DNA of 64,000 nucleotides from NCBI GenBank assembly GCA_030765065.1, contig CM060977.1, positions 97,977,795 through 98,041,794 on the forward strand, written 5' to 3'. Every line of letters starts with the position of its first letter. The stretch's first letter is position 1. The DNA is from Deroplatys truncata (taxonomy: Eukaryota; Arthropoda; Insecta; Mantodea; Mantidae). Made by a program: the position numbers and the translations under genes. The notes beneath the pieces are model-generated. The model was not told where the DNA came from. It searched no databases and saw only the letters and a list, made by a program, of their open reading frames with translations. Positions 1 to 8,303 of this stretch are shown one piece after another.

Positions 1-115
1 TGTTTGGAAATTTTATAATTGGGTTTTTAGTCTCCTAAATCTTGGAACACACGCTATCACTTTCACTTAACACTTCTCACGCATTTAACACACGACATTT
101 TTTTTCCTCTATCTT
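1..115 (-). repeat. Candidate polypurine tract and start of a 3' LTR
   Basis: Read on the minus strand, a purine run at 115-100 (AGAGG followed by eight A) is followed at about 99 by TGTCGTGTG. This is the arrangement expected of a polypurine tract and the first bases of a 3' LTR for the Gypsy element encoded to the right. The LTR would continue beyond the window edge, so it cannot be verified. It does not resemble the beginning of the LTR at 6762-7783, so the two are not a matching pair. Another purine-rich stretch near 615-632 is a weaker alternative. Confidence 0.35.
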
Positions 116-643
116 GCCACTACTTACTGGCTCTGGTTTAATGTGTTTAGACATTAATCTAACATTACAATTTTTTATAGCAAATACTGTACCCTGAAGT
201 ATTTAATTACTGTTACAAAAAATGGTTTACTTTCTTATATTGTTAACAAACATTTATCAATTCAAGAATTTTTTTGTAATTATTAAACATATTTACCAAA
301 AATATTCACCCTGTACACAAATATATTTACATCTCTTAAATCTAGGCACTGTTTCACATGTTCTGTTTGCTACACAGGTATTTGTTTTAATTATTTTTAC
401 CCAATTTTTGTTGTTTTTGTACTGTATATTCACAATACTCTTGAAATGATATCTACGTACTTTAATATAACATCATGCTTTATTTCAAATGCTGCCACAG
501 TTACTAATAAAATGTTATTTTCCTTTTAAACATTTAGTTATGTCCAAAATTTATTTCTCCTATCTTATGACATACATACATAATTAACCCTCTTACGTTC
601 CAATACATTTCTCTGCATTTCCTCTTTAACTATCCAGCATTTA
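116..643. other. 3' untranslated part of the Gypsy element
   Basis: AT-rich stretch between the integrase stop and the candidate polypurine tract. I find no convincing coding sequence on either strand; the 75-codon open frame at 222-449 is low-complexity hydrophobic translation of AT-rich DNA. There is no sign of an env gene. Confidence 0.5.
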
Positions 644-1306
644 CTATTTATCATCATTGGCTTCTGTTTCACCTTTATCTTCATTGTTGTATGGTTTCAG
701 CATCTCAATATGGAACTTTCCAATGCTTTTTCGAGTTGTTGGATTACATAACTCATATGTATTTGTTCCATATACTTCAACAACTTCATATGGTCCATGG
801 TATTTGAGAAACATTCGCCAATAAAGTTTATTTGCTTTATCCGACAATTTCTTGGTTTTAACCAAAACTAAATCTCCTATTTTGATCCTCCATTCCTTTC
901 TCTTCTTTTCTTCATGTTTAATTTTTCTTTTTATGGCCTTATTCTTCATCCTCTCGAATGCTTTTCGGAACATCTCTTCTTCTGTTTGTGGTATCGAGTG
1001 AGCATCTGGAATGGCTTCTGGAATTTTCTTACAAATTGTATTGATTTTCTTTCCTAACGTAAGTTCACATGGTTTGTATCCTGTCACATTATTTACGGTT
1101 TCATTTAGTAGATTCTGAACGAAATTCACGTATCCATACCATTGGGTTTGTTTTCGATGACACATCACCCTTAAATAATTTGAAATTTCCTTAATTTCCC
1201 TCTCCACTGGGTTGGAGTTCGGTCTGTATCTTGACGAAAAATATTGTTTAATGCCATTTTCTTTCAGTCCATCCATAAATTCTTTTTCCTGTGAAGTACG
1301 AAGCAT
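644..1306 (-). pseudogene. pol: Gypsy integrase, C-terminal part (frameshifted)
   Basis: Second half of the retrotransposon integrase, which inserts the cDNA into chromosomal DNA. It holds the third catalytic residue (Glu35 of this 220-residue frame, in the conserved SNPVER context) after a YRPNSNP motif. A basic linker rich in KKRK follows, then a GPY/F-type module (about residues 140-205, with LKYHGPYEVVEV and a final HIEMLKPY). It overlaps the upstream integrase frame by 59 bases in a different frame. Homology switches from one frame to the other at a short A-run near 1283-1290, pointing to a one-base indel inside the catalytic core rather than programmed recoding. The true reading therefore enters near 1285, and the first few codons of this open frame are spurious. 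No chromodomain is seen. Confidence 0.85.
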
Positions 1307-2003
1307 TATCGCTCAATACAGATTGGATAGGTCCTTCTTCTATCACATATGACTTGAGTAGTCTATTCAAACATGCTAAACCTGTAGGTTTTCTCAAAGG
1401 GTAAATTCTTACATATTTGCTGAATATATCATAACAGACAAATATATATTTATTTCCAAACTGACTTGGAGGCATCGGACCATGAATATCAATACTAATT
1501 ACGCATCTCGGCTTATCCCTTATAACCGAATTAGTCTCAAATGCATATGCTGCATTTATTTGCTTTGCCTTCTGACACAGGTTGCAGCACGATATAAATT
1601 TCCGAACTTTCTGATGCAATTTGGATATGTATAAATTCTCTAAAACCATAGAAGTTGTCCGGTCCGTCCCTGAGTGTGCTAACCCTTCGTGAAAATTCTT
1701 AATTAGTTCCTTTTCCATGCTTTTCGGAACCATTACCTTCCAACTAGGCATTTCTTTTCCATGCTTCTTGTATAATGTCCCATCTCGAATTGCTACAATT
1801 TCTTTCTTTGCCTCTTCAATTAGTGGTGCCTTTTCTTTAAGTTCTAATAATTTTGCGTCCTCATTTTGAATTTCCCCTATATTTTTCAATTTTCTAATCA
1901 TTTCTTTGCTTAAAGGAATTTCAATTGTCAATATTTTGACTTCATTTCTAGGCCTTTCAATATTTTCGGGAATTTCTGGGTTGTAGTTCAATCTTGATAG
2001 CAA
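1248..2003 (-). pseudogene. pol: Gypsy integrase, N-terminal zinc domain and core start
   Basis: Retrotransposon integrase N-terminal half. Seen directly: an HHCC zinc-binding domain (His105, His110, Cys140, Cys143 of this 251-residue frame) and the first two catalytic acids of the DDE core (Asp172 in IDIHGP and Asp232 in SDNASYF). The frame has no real start of its own. It lies in the same frame as the protease-RT-RNase H ORF upstream, separated by a single TGA at 2088-2090 and 28 codons that read as the end of RNase H (a HIPGKNN...LLSRL-like tail). It runs out of frame after Asp232, where an indel in an A-run breaks the core before the catalytic Glu. Without repair or recoding no functional integrase can be made. 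Confidence 0.88.
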
Positions 2004-2087
2004 ATCACTGAAGGTATTATTTTTGCCAGGAATGTGTATAATCTCAATATCGAATGCAGATATTGCATGAATGTATCTAGCAAGTTT

Positions 2088-4085
2088 TCAACTACATAAT
2101 CTACACCGTTGTATGAACGTTAAGCTGATGTGGTCTGAATATACTTTCACCTTTTGCTGATAAATATAGGTTTTAAAACGAATTAATGAGAAATATAGTG
2201 CTCCAATTTCTAGCTGAGTCACTGAAGAATTCCGCTCAATATTTGTAAGTCCTCTAGAAGCTGTGCTAATGACGTGTAAGTCATTGTTGATGTCTCGCTG
2301 TCCTAAAATTCCGGCGTATCCTTGCATTGATGCGTCGACATAAATCTCATATTCCAAATCTTCTCTGGGCCTCTCGAGCAATATGGACTTAGCAAAGAGT
2401 TCTTTTACTCTCTCAAAACATTTCTGATGATCCTCTGTCCATTTCCACTTATTGTTTTTTCGGAGTAGCTGCCGCAGTGGTTCTATTTCAGCCGAAAACC
2501 TTGGTACGAACTTACTCTGAAAGTTCAATACCCCTAAGAGACGTCTAATTTGTTTTACGTTCCTTGGTGGTGGAATTTTCATTATAGCTTCTATTCTCTT
2601 CTGATCAGGTCTTATACCTCGTTCATCCACTACATAACCCAGAAAATTTATTTCCTTGACACAAAATTTTGATTTTTGTATGTTTACAGTCATACCATGT
2701 TGTTGCAGTTTGTTTAACACATAATGGACATTATTCATGTATTCTTTAAATGTTTGACTAATGATTAGGAAGTCGTCAATATACTTTATTAAGAAGTCAT
2801 CTGCAGAATTTCCAAAGATACTGTGAATGGCTCTCAAAAATCCACTTCCTGAGTTTTTTAAACCAAAAGGATTTACACAAAAACGATACTGGATCCCCGA
2901 GTATTGAAATGAAGTGTAATCACGCACTTGTGGATCTAATTCCACTTGCCAATATGAAGCAGTGAGGTCAATGGATGTCAGAAATCTCCCTCTTGAAAGT
3001 TTCGTAATTAATTGTTCAATTCCCTCACTTTGAAAATGATCTGGCTTCATATACTTGTTGACATATCTACCGTCTAAAGTTAATCTCAAACTACCATCTC
3101 GTTTAATACTCCAGCAGATTGAATTTATATACTGAGAATTACTTTGCTCAATAATCCCATTTTCTAACATGCTATTTATTAATTGTCTAGCTTTGTCTCG
3201 AAGACTTATAGGTAAATTGTCATACTTGTGCCTATATGGTGGTACGTCTTCTACTTGAAATGTATGCTGATATACATTACATCTGCCTGGGATATTACTA
3301 AATACTGAACTATTGTTCATCAAAACATCATGAAGGATTTGTTTTTGCGTTATCGTAATATTATAAGCTTCTTCACACTTGTGTATTATTTCCTCATTTC
3401 TCTTCTCTTCCCAGCTGTTGTCTGTCTCGCTCACATGGTCGTCTTTTGTTTGGATTGTAAGTTTCTCTACTTTCTCTGGCATTTCTGCTAGCTGTTGAAA
3501 ATACGGCGTGGTATTCCCTTCATATTCTGTGACTACCTGCTTTATCTGACTATTTGTATCAGTCTCTGTTATTTGCACAAAAAACTCTTGGTCACAAAGA
3601 TTTTTCTCATCCTTTGTCATCTCAATCACAGAAACTTTCTCTTTTATAAAAGGTACCTTTATTTCTCTATCTTCTTTTGTTATTTTTAACTCTTCATGTT
3701 TAAAATCCATACGTGCTTCAAATTCATGTAGGAACTCACATCCTATAATTATGTCACAAATCAAATGGTTTACAATTAGAAACATAACCTCAAAATTCTC
3801 TCCGCCGATAAGTATGTTGAGTAGAGCTTGTGTTTTTATGACCTGTGTCGTTCTTCCTATTGCAACACGACAAACTAAATTACTAGTGGGAAGAGCCATA
3901 ATTTTGTTACCTTCATTAATTAAATTTATGTAAAATTTCTGTGAGCAAATTGAAGCTGACGAACCAGAATCTATAGTTGCAATGATGTCTTTCTTCGCAA
4001 TTTCCATCCTAACATGAGGTGACTCGAAATTTTCTCCCTTATCTTTTGTTGCTGCAATCTTATTACAGGGTGTGTGTGTAGGCAT
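2088..4085 (-). CDS. pol: Gypsy Pol: aspartic protease, reverse transcriptase, RNase H
   Basis: Polyprotein segment that would mature Gag-Pol and copy the RNA into DNA. Domains in the 665 residues: retropepsin-like protease with the DSG catalytic triad at residues 39-41; RT at about 290-530 with Asp383 in FLTSIDL and the YIDD active site at 435-438; RNase H from about 575 with Asp584, Glu626 and Asp651. It lies in the -1 frame relative to gag, and the open frame extends back across the gag stop, so expression as a Gag-Pol fusion is likely. The ORF ends at a TGA inside the last part of RNase H. The same frame continues beyond it with recognisable RNase H tail sequence, so this is a nonsense mutation. 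Membership of Ty3/Gypsy is secure; the clade is not determined. Confidence 0.93.
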   Translation of the reverse strand: MPTHTPCNKIAATKDKGENFESPHVRMEIAKKDIIATIDSGSSASICSQKFYINLINEGNKIMALPTSNLVCRVAIGRTTQVIKTQALLNILIGGENFEVMFLIVNHLICDIIIGCEFLHEFEARMDFKHEELKITKEDREIKVPFIKEKVSVIEMTKDEKNLCDQEFFVQITETDTNSQIKQVVTEYEGNTTPYFQQLAEMPEKVEKLTIQTKDDHVSETDNSWEEKRNEEIIHKCEEAYNITITQKQILHDVLMNNSSVFSNIPGRCNVYQHTFQVEDVPPYRHKYDNLPISLRDKARQLINSMLENGIIEQSNSQYINSICWSIKRDGSLRLTLDGRYVNKYMKPDHFQSEGIEQLITKLSRGRFLTSIDLTASYWQVELDPQVRDYTSFQYSGIQYRFCVNPFGLKNSGSGFLRAIHSIFGNSADDFLIKYIDDFLIISQTFKEYMNNVHYVLNKLQQHGMTVNIQKSKFCVKEINFLGYVVDERGIRPDQKRIEAIMKIPPPRNVKQIRRLLGVLNFQSKFVPRFSAEIEPLRQLLRKNNKWKWTEDHQKCFERVKELFAKSILLERPREDLEYEIYVDASMQGYAGILGQRDINNDLHVISTASRGLTNIERNSSVTQLEIGALYFSLIRFKTYIYQQKVKVYSDHISLTFIQRCRLCS

Positions 4086-4153
4086 ATTATTTGTATTGGT
4101 AATGGATACTGAATTATTAAAGACGTCCTGAGAACCTACTGCACAGGAGTCTA

Positions 4154-4172
4154 TTAACAGTTTTCCTGGTTA
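4154..4172 (-). promoter_or_regulatory. Gag-pol -1 frameshift overlap
   Basis: Pol is in the -1 frame relative to gag. The -1 frame is closed by a TAA at 4172-4170 and gag stops with TAA at 4156-4154, so any ribosomal slip must happen within about five codons. This window contains GGAAAAC (4166-4160), which resembles, but does not match, the canonical X-XXY-YYZ slippery heptamer. No downstream pseudoknot was worked out. Frames and stops are seen; the recoding function is inferred. Confidence 0.5.
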
Positions 4173-6226
4173 TTTCCATGTTCACGTACAGGACTGCCAT
4201 TCCTAACAGGAGCTAAATCTATCTCATTGTCGCTACCATTGTTTTGAGTTCCCCTTCCTCGAGTTCGAAATCCTCGATTTCTGAAATTATGTCCCCTTGG
4301 CACGTAATTTTCTTGCCGTTCCTCAGATCTTTCCCGGTTATTGTTTTCCCTCCAATGAGTGAAATTTCCCCTTTGTCTAATGTACCGCCTTCCATAATTT
4401 TGCCCTCTTTCAGGCAATCTTTCTGTCCTGACATAATTTATTTGTTCCTGTCGACCTGGTCTCCCATCTATCCTCGATCTTTCAAATTGTGGAACGTATG
4501 ATTGATACCGTTGTCTGGTATCATTTTCATGACGCCTGTCTTGTCCTCTACTTTGCTGATAACTACCTTGGTAATTTCTTCTATCTCGCACATCTAAAAA
4601 TCTATGCTCCCACTCTCGAGATATATCTTCTTCCTGTTGTTCCAAAGCTGTCATTAATTCTGTCATCTCATAGATGCTACGTGGTTTTGCAATTAATAAG
4701 TAATTTTGTATCCTTAAAGGATAATGCCTTGCGAGCAAACTCACAAAATCTTCCTCATTGATTGGAGGTGACAAGTTCCTAACCTGACTTGCATGTTTCA
4801 GTAAGTAATCAGTCATTGATATTCCCTCTCGTGGATTAAATTGACCATGACTAAGCATTGCTCGAATTCTGTGCTGTACCGTAACATTCCAAAATCTGTT
4901 CATGAATAACCTCTTAAAGGATTCATATGAAATTTCACCCCCGGATACCATTTGTAACCAATCTAAAGTTTTCTGGTCCAAACATCTTTTGACAACTGTC
5001 ATTTTCAATGCTTCAGGTATCTTTTTAATTTGAAAATACTCTGATAATTCTGCAATGAACTGTACTGGACTGGAGTTTTCATTAAATTTTGGAAGTGGAA
5101 AATCACTTAAGATATGATTGTAATTTTGCAAATTCCCTACTCCCATATTTAAATTCTCTAGTGTTACTTGTGCACTCTGAGTTTCAGCATTAGCTATAGA
5201 TGAAGCTGCCGCATCACTCACATTATTTGTCATACCTGAGGAACTACCTCTATCATTATTTTGTACATCTGATACATTCACATCACATATATTTGCCCTT
5301 GAATTCAATTCTAACCTATTTACAGTACCTTGCAGATTTTCTATTGTCTGTTCTAATTTTTTATTATTCTCATTTTGAACAGCTTGGTGTTTGTTAATTT
5401 CAGAAGTTAGCTTTTGATTCAAATCTTTAACTTCTTCAGACAATTTATTTCTCTGTGTTTCTGATTCCTTCTGAATTTCAGATATTTCCCCTCTGAAATT
5501 ATCTTGCACCTGAATTAAATCTGCATTTGTAGCCTCCATCATCTCTCTTAACTCATTTGAAATACTACTCATTCGGCTACCTAACTCTGTACATTTTACA
5601 TCAACATGTTCTATTTTATTATTAACCTCATCTTTTTGGTTAGATATTTCCCTTCTCATGTCTACCATTTTCTTTGAAACTTCACCTATTTCATTTGCTA
5701 TCTTTTCCTGATTTTCATTTCTCATTCTCATCATACTACTATCTAGCTCCATGAATTTCTTTTCAATTTCTTCCCTGTTTTGTTCTAAGCTTTTACCAAT
5801 ATCTTCCCTTAATTCTCTCTTATTCTGATCCAGTTTTTGTTCTAAACTCCTATCAATATCTTCTCTTAATTCCCTATTATTCTTTTGCATATCTTCCCTT
5901 AATTTCTCATTACTCTGAGTTAATTTTTCTAGTTTCTCATTATTCTTTTGCATATCTTCCCTGTTTTGATCTATTTTCTTTTCTAATTTCTCACCAAAAT
6001 TTCTCAACATTTCCATAATCATACTAGTATCAGAATTAATATTTCCTGCTGTTTTATTCTCACTTCCTGCACTAACATTTCCTCCCTCCAATACTACATC
6101 GTTTGCGCTATTTTCTGTAACTTGTATTGAATTACAGCTAACTGTTGCACTATCCCCCTCCATAATTATTTCTTCTGTATTATTAGTGGACATTGTTTTC
6201 TTTATCCTACCGCTCCTAAGGTACAT
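4154..6226 (-). CDS. gag: Gypsy Gag-like structural protein with long coiled coil and RG-rich tail
   Basis: 690-residue Gag, the RNA-packaging shell protein of the element. Residues about 65-305 are strongly heptad-like and rich in E, K, N and Q, containing repeated REDMQKNN / RELREDI / SLEQ units; they predict a long coiled coil. Residues about 380-535 match the retrotransposon capsid region (LPKFNENSSPVQFIAEL, then a FxxxFWNVTVQHRIRAML and LPPIN-type segment). The C-terminal ~140 residues are rich in R, G, N and Q with RGHNF, RGRGT and similar, and would bind RNA. No CCHC zinc knuckle is present, unlike many Gag proteins. The 690-residue length is large for Gypsy Gag because of the coiled coil. 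The ATG at 6226 follows the leader and gives a start (MYLRSGRIKK) common in such Gags. Confidence 0.85.
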   Translation of the reverse strand: MYLRSGRIKKTMSTNNTEEIIMEGDSATVSCNSIQVTENSANDVVLEGGNVSAGSENKTAGNINSDTSMIMEMLRNFGEKLEKKIDQNREDMQKNNEKLEKLTQSNEKLREDMQKNNRELREDIDRSLEQKLDQNKRELREDIGKSLEQNREEIEKKFMELDSSMMRMRNENQEKIANEIGEVSKKMVDMRREISNQKDEVNNKIEHVDVKCTELGSRMSSISNELREMMEATNADLIQVQDNFRGEISEIQKESETQRNKLSEEVKDLNQKLTSEINKHQAVQNENNKKLEQTIENLQGTVNRLELNSRANICDVNVSDVQNNDRGSSSGMTNNVSDAAASSIANAETQSAQVTLENLNMGVGNLQNYNHILSDFPLPKFNENSSPVQFIAELSEYFQIKKIPEALKMTVVKRCLDQKTLDWLQMVSGGEISYESFKRLFMNRFWNVTVQHRIRAMLSHGQFNPREGISMTDYLLKHASQVRNLSPPINEEDFVSLLARHYPLRIQNYLLIAKPRSIYEMTELMTALEQQEEDISREWEHRFLDVRDRRNYQGSYQQSRGQDRRHENDTRQRYQSYVPQFERSRIDGRPGRQEQINYVRTERLPERGQNYGRRYIRQRGNFTHWRENNNRERSEERQENYVPRGHNFRNRGFRTRGRGTQNNGSDNEIDLAPVRNGSPVREHGNNQENC

Positions 6227-6611
6227 TAAAAAAAATTGTACCTCTTTTTTTTAGAATAAAAATCACACGTTTCTAACCTTTCTGGTGGTATCTGCTGATG
6301 TTGCTTTGATGTCCAGCTTTCTGCCCCTCTCTCCTAGATTATAAGTCGCTTCTGCGTTGTATTACGATGAATCTACGTCGTTTTGGTGTTCCGTATTTGA
6401 CTTCCCCTGTTGCCTTTTAATCTCGGAATTACGATGTCCAATCATCCGCGTAGTCTGTCGTCCCTTTTGTTGTTTCTGGAATCTGCGTCTTGTAGTTCAG
6501 TTCACTTCTCCATTCGCCCCTTCCTGGTCATCTCACTTCTTCCTGGTTAATTCTGCCCCTTCCTGGTTATTCTGATCCTTTCCTGGTCATCGTGTTCCTT
6601 TCCTGGTCACT
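6227..6611 (-). other. Gypsy leader with (ACCAGGAAR)n tandem repeats
   Basis: Untranslated leader between PBS and gag. From 6611 to about 6517 it holds five spaced copies of ACCAGGAA(A/G) read on the minus strand, 17-24 bases apart. This is unusual regularity for a leader, possibly a packaging or protein-binding element, though it may be just a decayed minisatellite. A poly-T run lies near 6247-6253 next to the gag start. Confidence 0.55.
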
Positions 6612-6633
6612 CTGCCCCACGTTCTGGGTGCCA
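6612..6633 (-). promoter_or_regulatory. Primer binding site-like block of the gag-pol element
   Basis: On the minus strand the block reads TGGCACCCAGAACGTGGGGC, beginning three bases (AAT) after an LTR-like CA terminus at 6637. A TGG start next to the LTR is the expected mark of a tRNA primer site (tRNAs end in CCA). The matching tRNA was not identified. Confidence 0.6.
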
Positions 6634-6636
6634 ATT

Positions 6637-6737
6637 TGTAGCGGATGGTGCTTACGTAATATGTTTTTACGTAAATTATTAGAACTTGAAGATCTTATAT
6701 TGTGCTGCTTTTGTTTTGTTTGGTTACATAATTTTAA
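6637..6737 (-). repeat. Truncated LTR 3' end (U5 remnant) of the gag-pol element
   Basis: About 100 bases that end, on the minus strand, in CCGCTACA immediately before the inner PBS. The start of this LTR is not present; a second PBS-like block directly adjoins it at 6738. It therefore looks like a U5 stub left after recombination with, or insertion beside, a related element. Confidence 0.45.
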
Positions 6738-6758
6738 CTGCCCCACGTATGGGAGCCA
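6738..6758 (-). promoter_or_regulatory. Second PBS-like block
   Basis: Minus strand TGGCTCCCATACGTGGGGC, separated by AAT from the LTR terminus at 6762. It shares TGGC-CCC---ACGTGGGGCAG with the inner PBS at 6612-6633, so both come from related elements. Confidence 0.55.
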
Positions 6759-7042
6759 ATTTGTAACGGTATTACTTATAATGTTGATGCTTGTGATGTT
6801 TGTGTATGTGTGTTTACCTCATGTGAAGCCATCTTATGACGTCATTCATTTGTTCGGTTTGTAGCTCCATCTAGTGTTAGCAATTTGTGGTAGTATTAGT
6901 GTTTGAAAGAATTTTAAGTTTTGTTTACTGTCCTCCGGCTAGCTATTATTTCTCAGTCGAACATGTCTCTTGATCAGAGTGTGTAAACGGAAAGGAATCT
7001 TTTATCCAAATATAACACTGATGAAGAAATTTGTTTTACACA

Positions 7043-7048
7043 TTTATT
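7043..7048 (-). terminator. Polyadenylation signal in LTR
   Basis: AATAAA on the minus strand within the LTR, downstream of its TATA box; the position suits the R region. Confidence 0.4.
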
Positions 7049-7375
7049 GTCAAACACGTTAACTATCACATTTATACATTGATCTTAACACTCGCCAAAC
7101 TGAAACTGTTATAATAACTTCTTACTGATCACTTTTAATCCACGTACTTCAAACTTTTGTATAATTAACCTTACAACACTTTAGATTATTCATAATTTTG
7201 CTGCGCGTAACTTGTGAATCGATACCCGACGTTTGCCGTACAAATACTTTCGACGAATTGACTGACTGAAGACGACGTGTAGTGTACACAGATTTTTGAT
7301 GAACTGAACGACTGAAGGCGACGTGTAATGTATTGAGATTTTCGATGAACTGACCGCGATCTACCTCTGACTTGG

Positions 7376-7385
7376 CTTTTTATAC
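7376..7385 (-). promoter_or_regulatory. TATA box in LTR
   Basis: GTATAAAAAG on the minus strand, placed in the middle of the LTR as expected for the U3/R promoter. AATAAA follows downstream at 7048-7043. Confidence 0.5.
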
Positions 7386-7783
7386 ACCCACTCCCCGATA
7401 TGCCTAAAGATTATAACTGAGTTACTATTGGCTAATAAAACGCGCCAACATTAGCGTCTATTTTTAATATCCAATGAAAATTATGAATACATATGCTCTA
7501 GGGAAATATTCCAGAAGATTCTCAACGGAAAAACGCGCCAACATTACGTAACTTCCTCGTTTCCAATAATGATAAACAGCTCACCCCCCTCGCTGTATTA
7601 TTGCGCGCTATTATTGACAGTTTCAGTAAGGTCGTATAAACTTACTTATCAACAATAATTACAGTCAAGAAACATCTCAAATCAATGTCACATAAAAATG
7701 CATATTCATATTACAATCATTATTTACATTTAAGTAATTTGTGATACAAATTACTGCATCATAACAGACACTTTCCCACAACA

Positions 7784-8299
7784 GGATGCAGATAAGAATA
7801 CGGACCAAAGATCAGGCAGACTTTAAAAAAGGATATGCCACTATTGCCCATATGAAAAATACAGATAATCTAATTACAAGTGCGTCAAGTGTGGGGCACA
7901 AAATTGCTTGGAGTATATTATAAGAAGTTGTGCAAAGAATGTGTAATGAAACTAACCTTTTTCCTGGTAAAATGCAAAGTTATGAACAAGAAAGACACTA
8001 CTGAATACAATGTTATATTACGTGAAATAAAGTATATATCAATCTAAAAATGGGGTATATCAAAATAAATTTCACATAAGCTTCATACTTTTCAAATAAG
8101 TGTTTTTTGTTACTTAATTGTAATTTGTTGTTTAGAAACTATTGTATTATATTAAAACATGAAACACAATATATATAATATATAAGAAGTAAATTCAATA
8201 CTGTAGTGAAAATGTGTAGATAAAATCAAATAAAAATAACAAGGTCTGAGAGACCGATGTTACCTATAACCTGACAAAATTTATATTACCACTTGAGGG
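7784..8299 (+). mobile_element. piggyBac-like element, 3' remnant ending at TTAA
   Basis: Three things are seen. First, a plus-strand frame at about 7785-7961 contains a cysteine zinc-ribbon pattern: CHYCPYEK, then NYKCVKCG, then a CLE-type segment and a last Cys. This resembles the C-terminal zinc finger of piggyBac-type transposases. Second, it is interrupted by a TAA and a TAA codon upstream. Third, an AT-rich tail ends in GGG (8297-8299) immediately followed by TTAA (8300-8303), the classic piggyBac end and target. The 5' part is missing: the LTR at 6762-7783 abuts directly, so the remainder may lie left of the window. The family assignment is by pattern only. Confidence 0.5.
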
Positions 8300-8303
8300 T
8301 TAA

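Larger units (their letters stand above)
99..6737 (-). mobile_element. Ty3/Gypsy LTR retrotransposon, nearly complete, pol broken
   Basis: One continuous minus-strand element. From its 5' side it has an LTR 3' terminus ending at 6637, a primer-binding-site-like block, a leader, gag (6226-4154), protease-RT-RNase H (4085-2088), integrase (2003-644) and a purine tract near 115-100. The domain order protease, RT, RNase H, integrase defines Ty3/Gypsy rather than Copia. The integrase C-terminus has the GPY/F module typical of metazoan Gypsy elements. I see no envelope-like ORF between integrase and the purine tract. The copy looks fairly young because gag is open over 690 codons and pol has only two breaks. 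At the 5' side only about 100 bases of its own LTR remain before a second element's PBS and LTR begin. Confidence 0.85.
6762..7783 (-). repeat. Long terminal repeat of a second Gypsy-like element
   Basis: 1,022 bases bounded by TGT...ACA (minus strand TGTTGTGGG ... CCGTTACA), followed by a PBS. On the minus strand there is a TATA box (GTATAAAAAG, 7385-7376) and, about 330 bases downstream, AATAAA (7048-7043), consistent with U3-R-U5. Two 46-base direct repeats (7252-7297 and 7298-7343) plus a partial third lie just downstream of the TATA box. I see no second copy in the window, and no coding region of its own follows. Confidence 0.65.

Noticed and set aside
222-449. Possible envelope-like ORF after integrase
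   Set aside because: Wrong strand for the element and only AT-rich hydrophobic translation.
6762-7783. Matching 5' LTR of the gag-pol element
   Set aside because: Its start does not resemble the candidate 3' LTR at 99, and another LTR end with its own PBS lies between it and gag.
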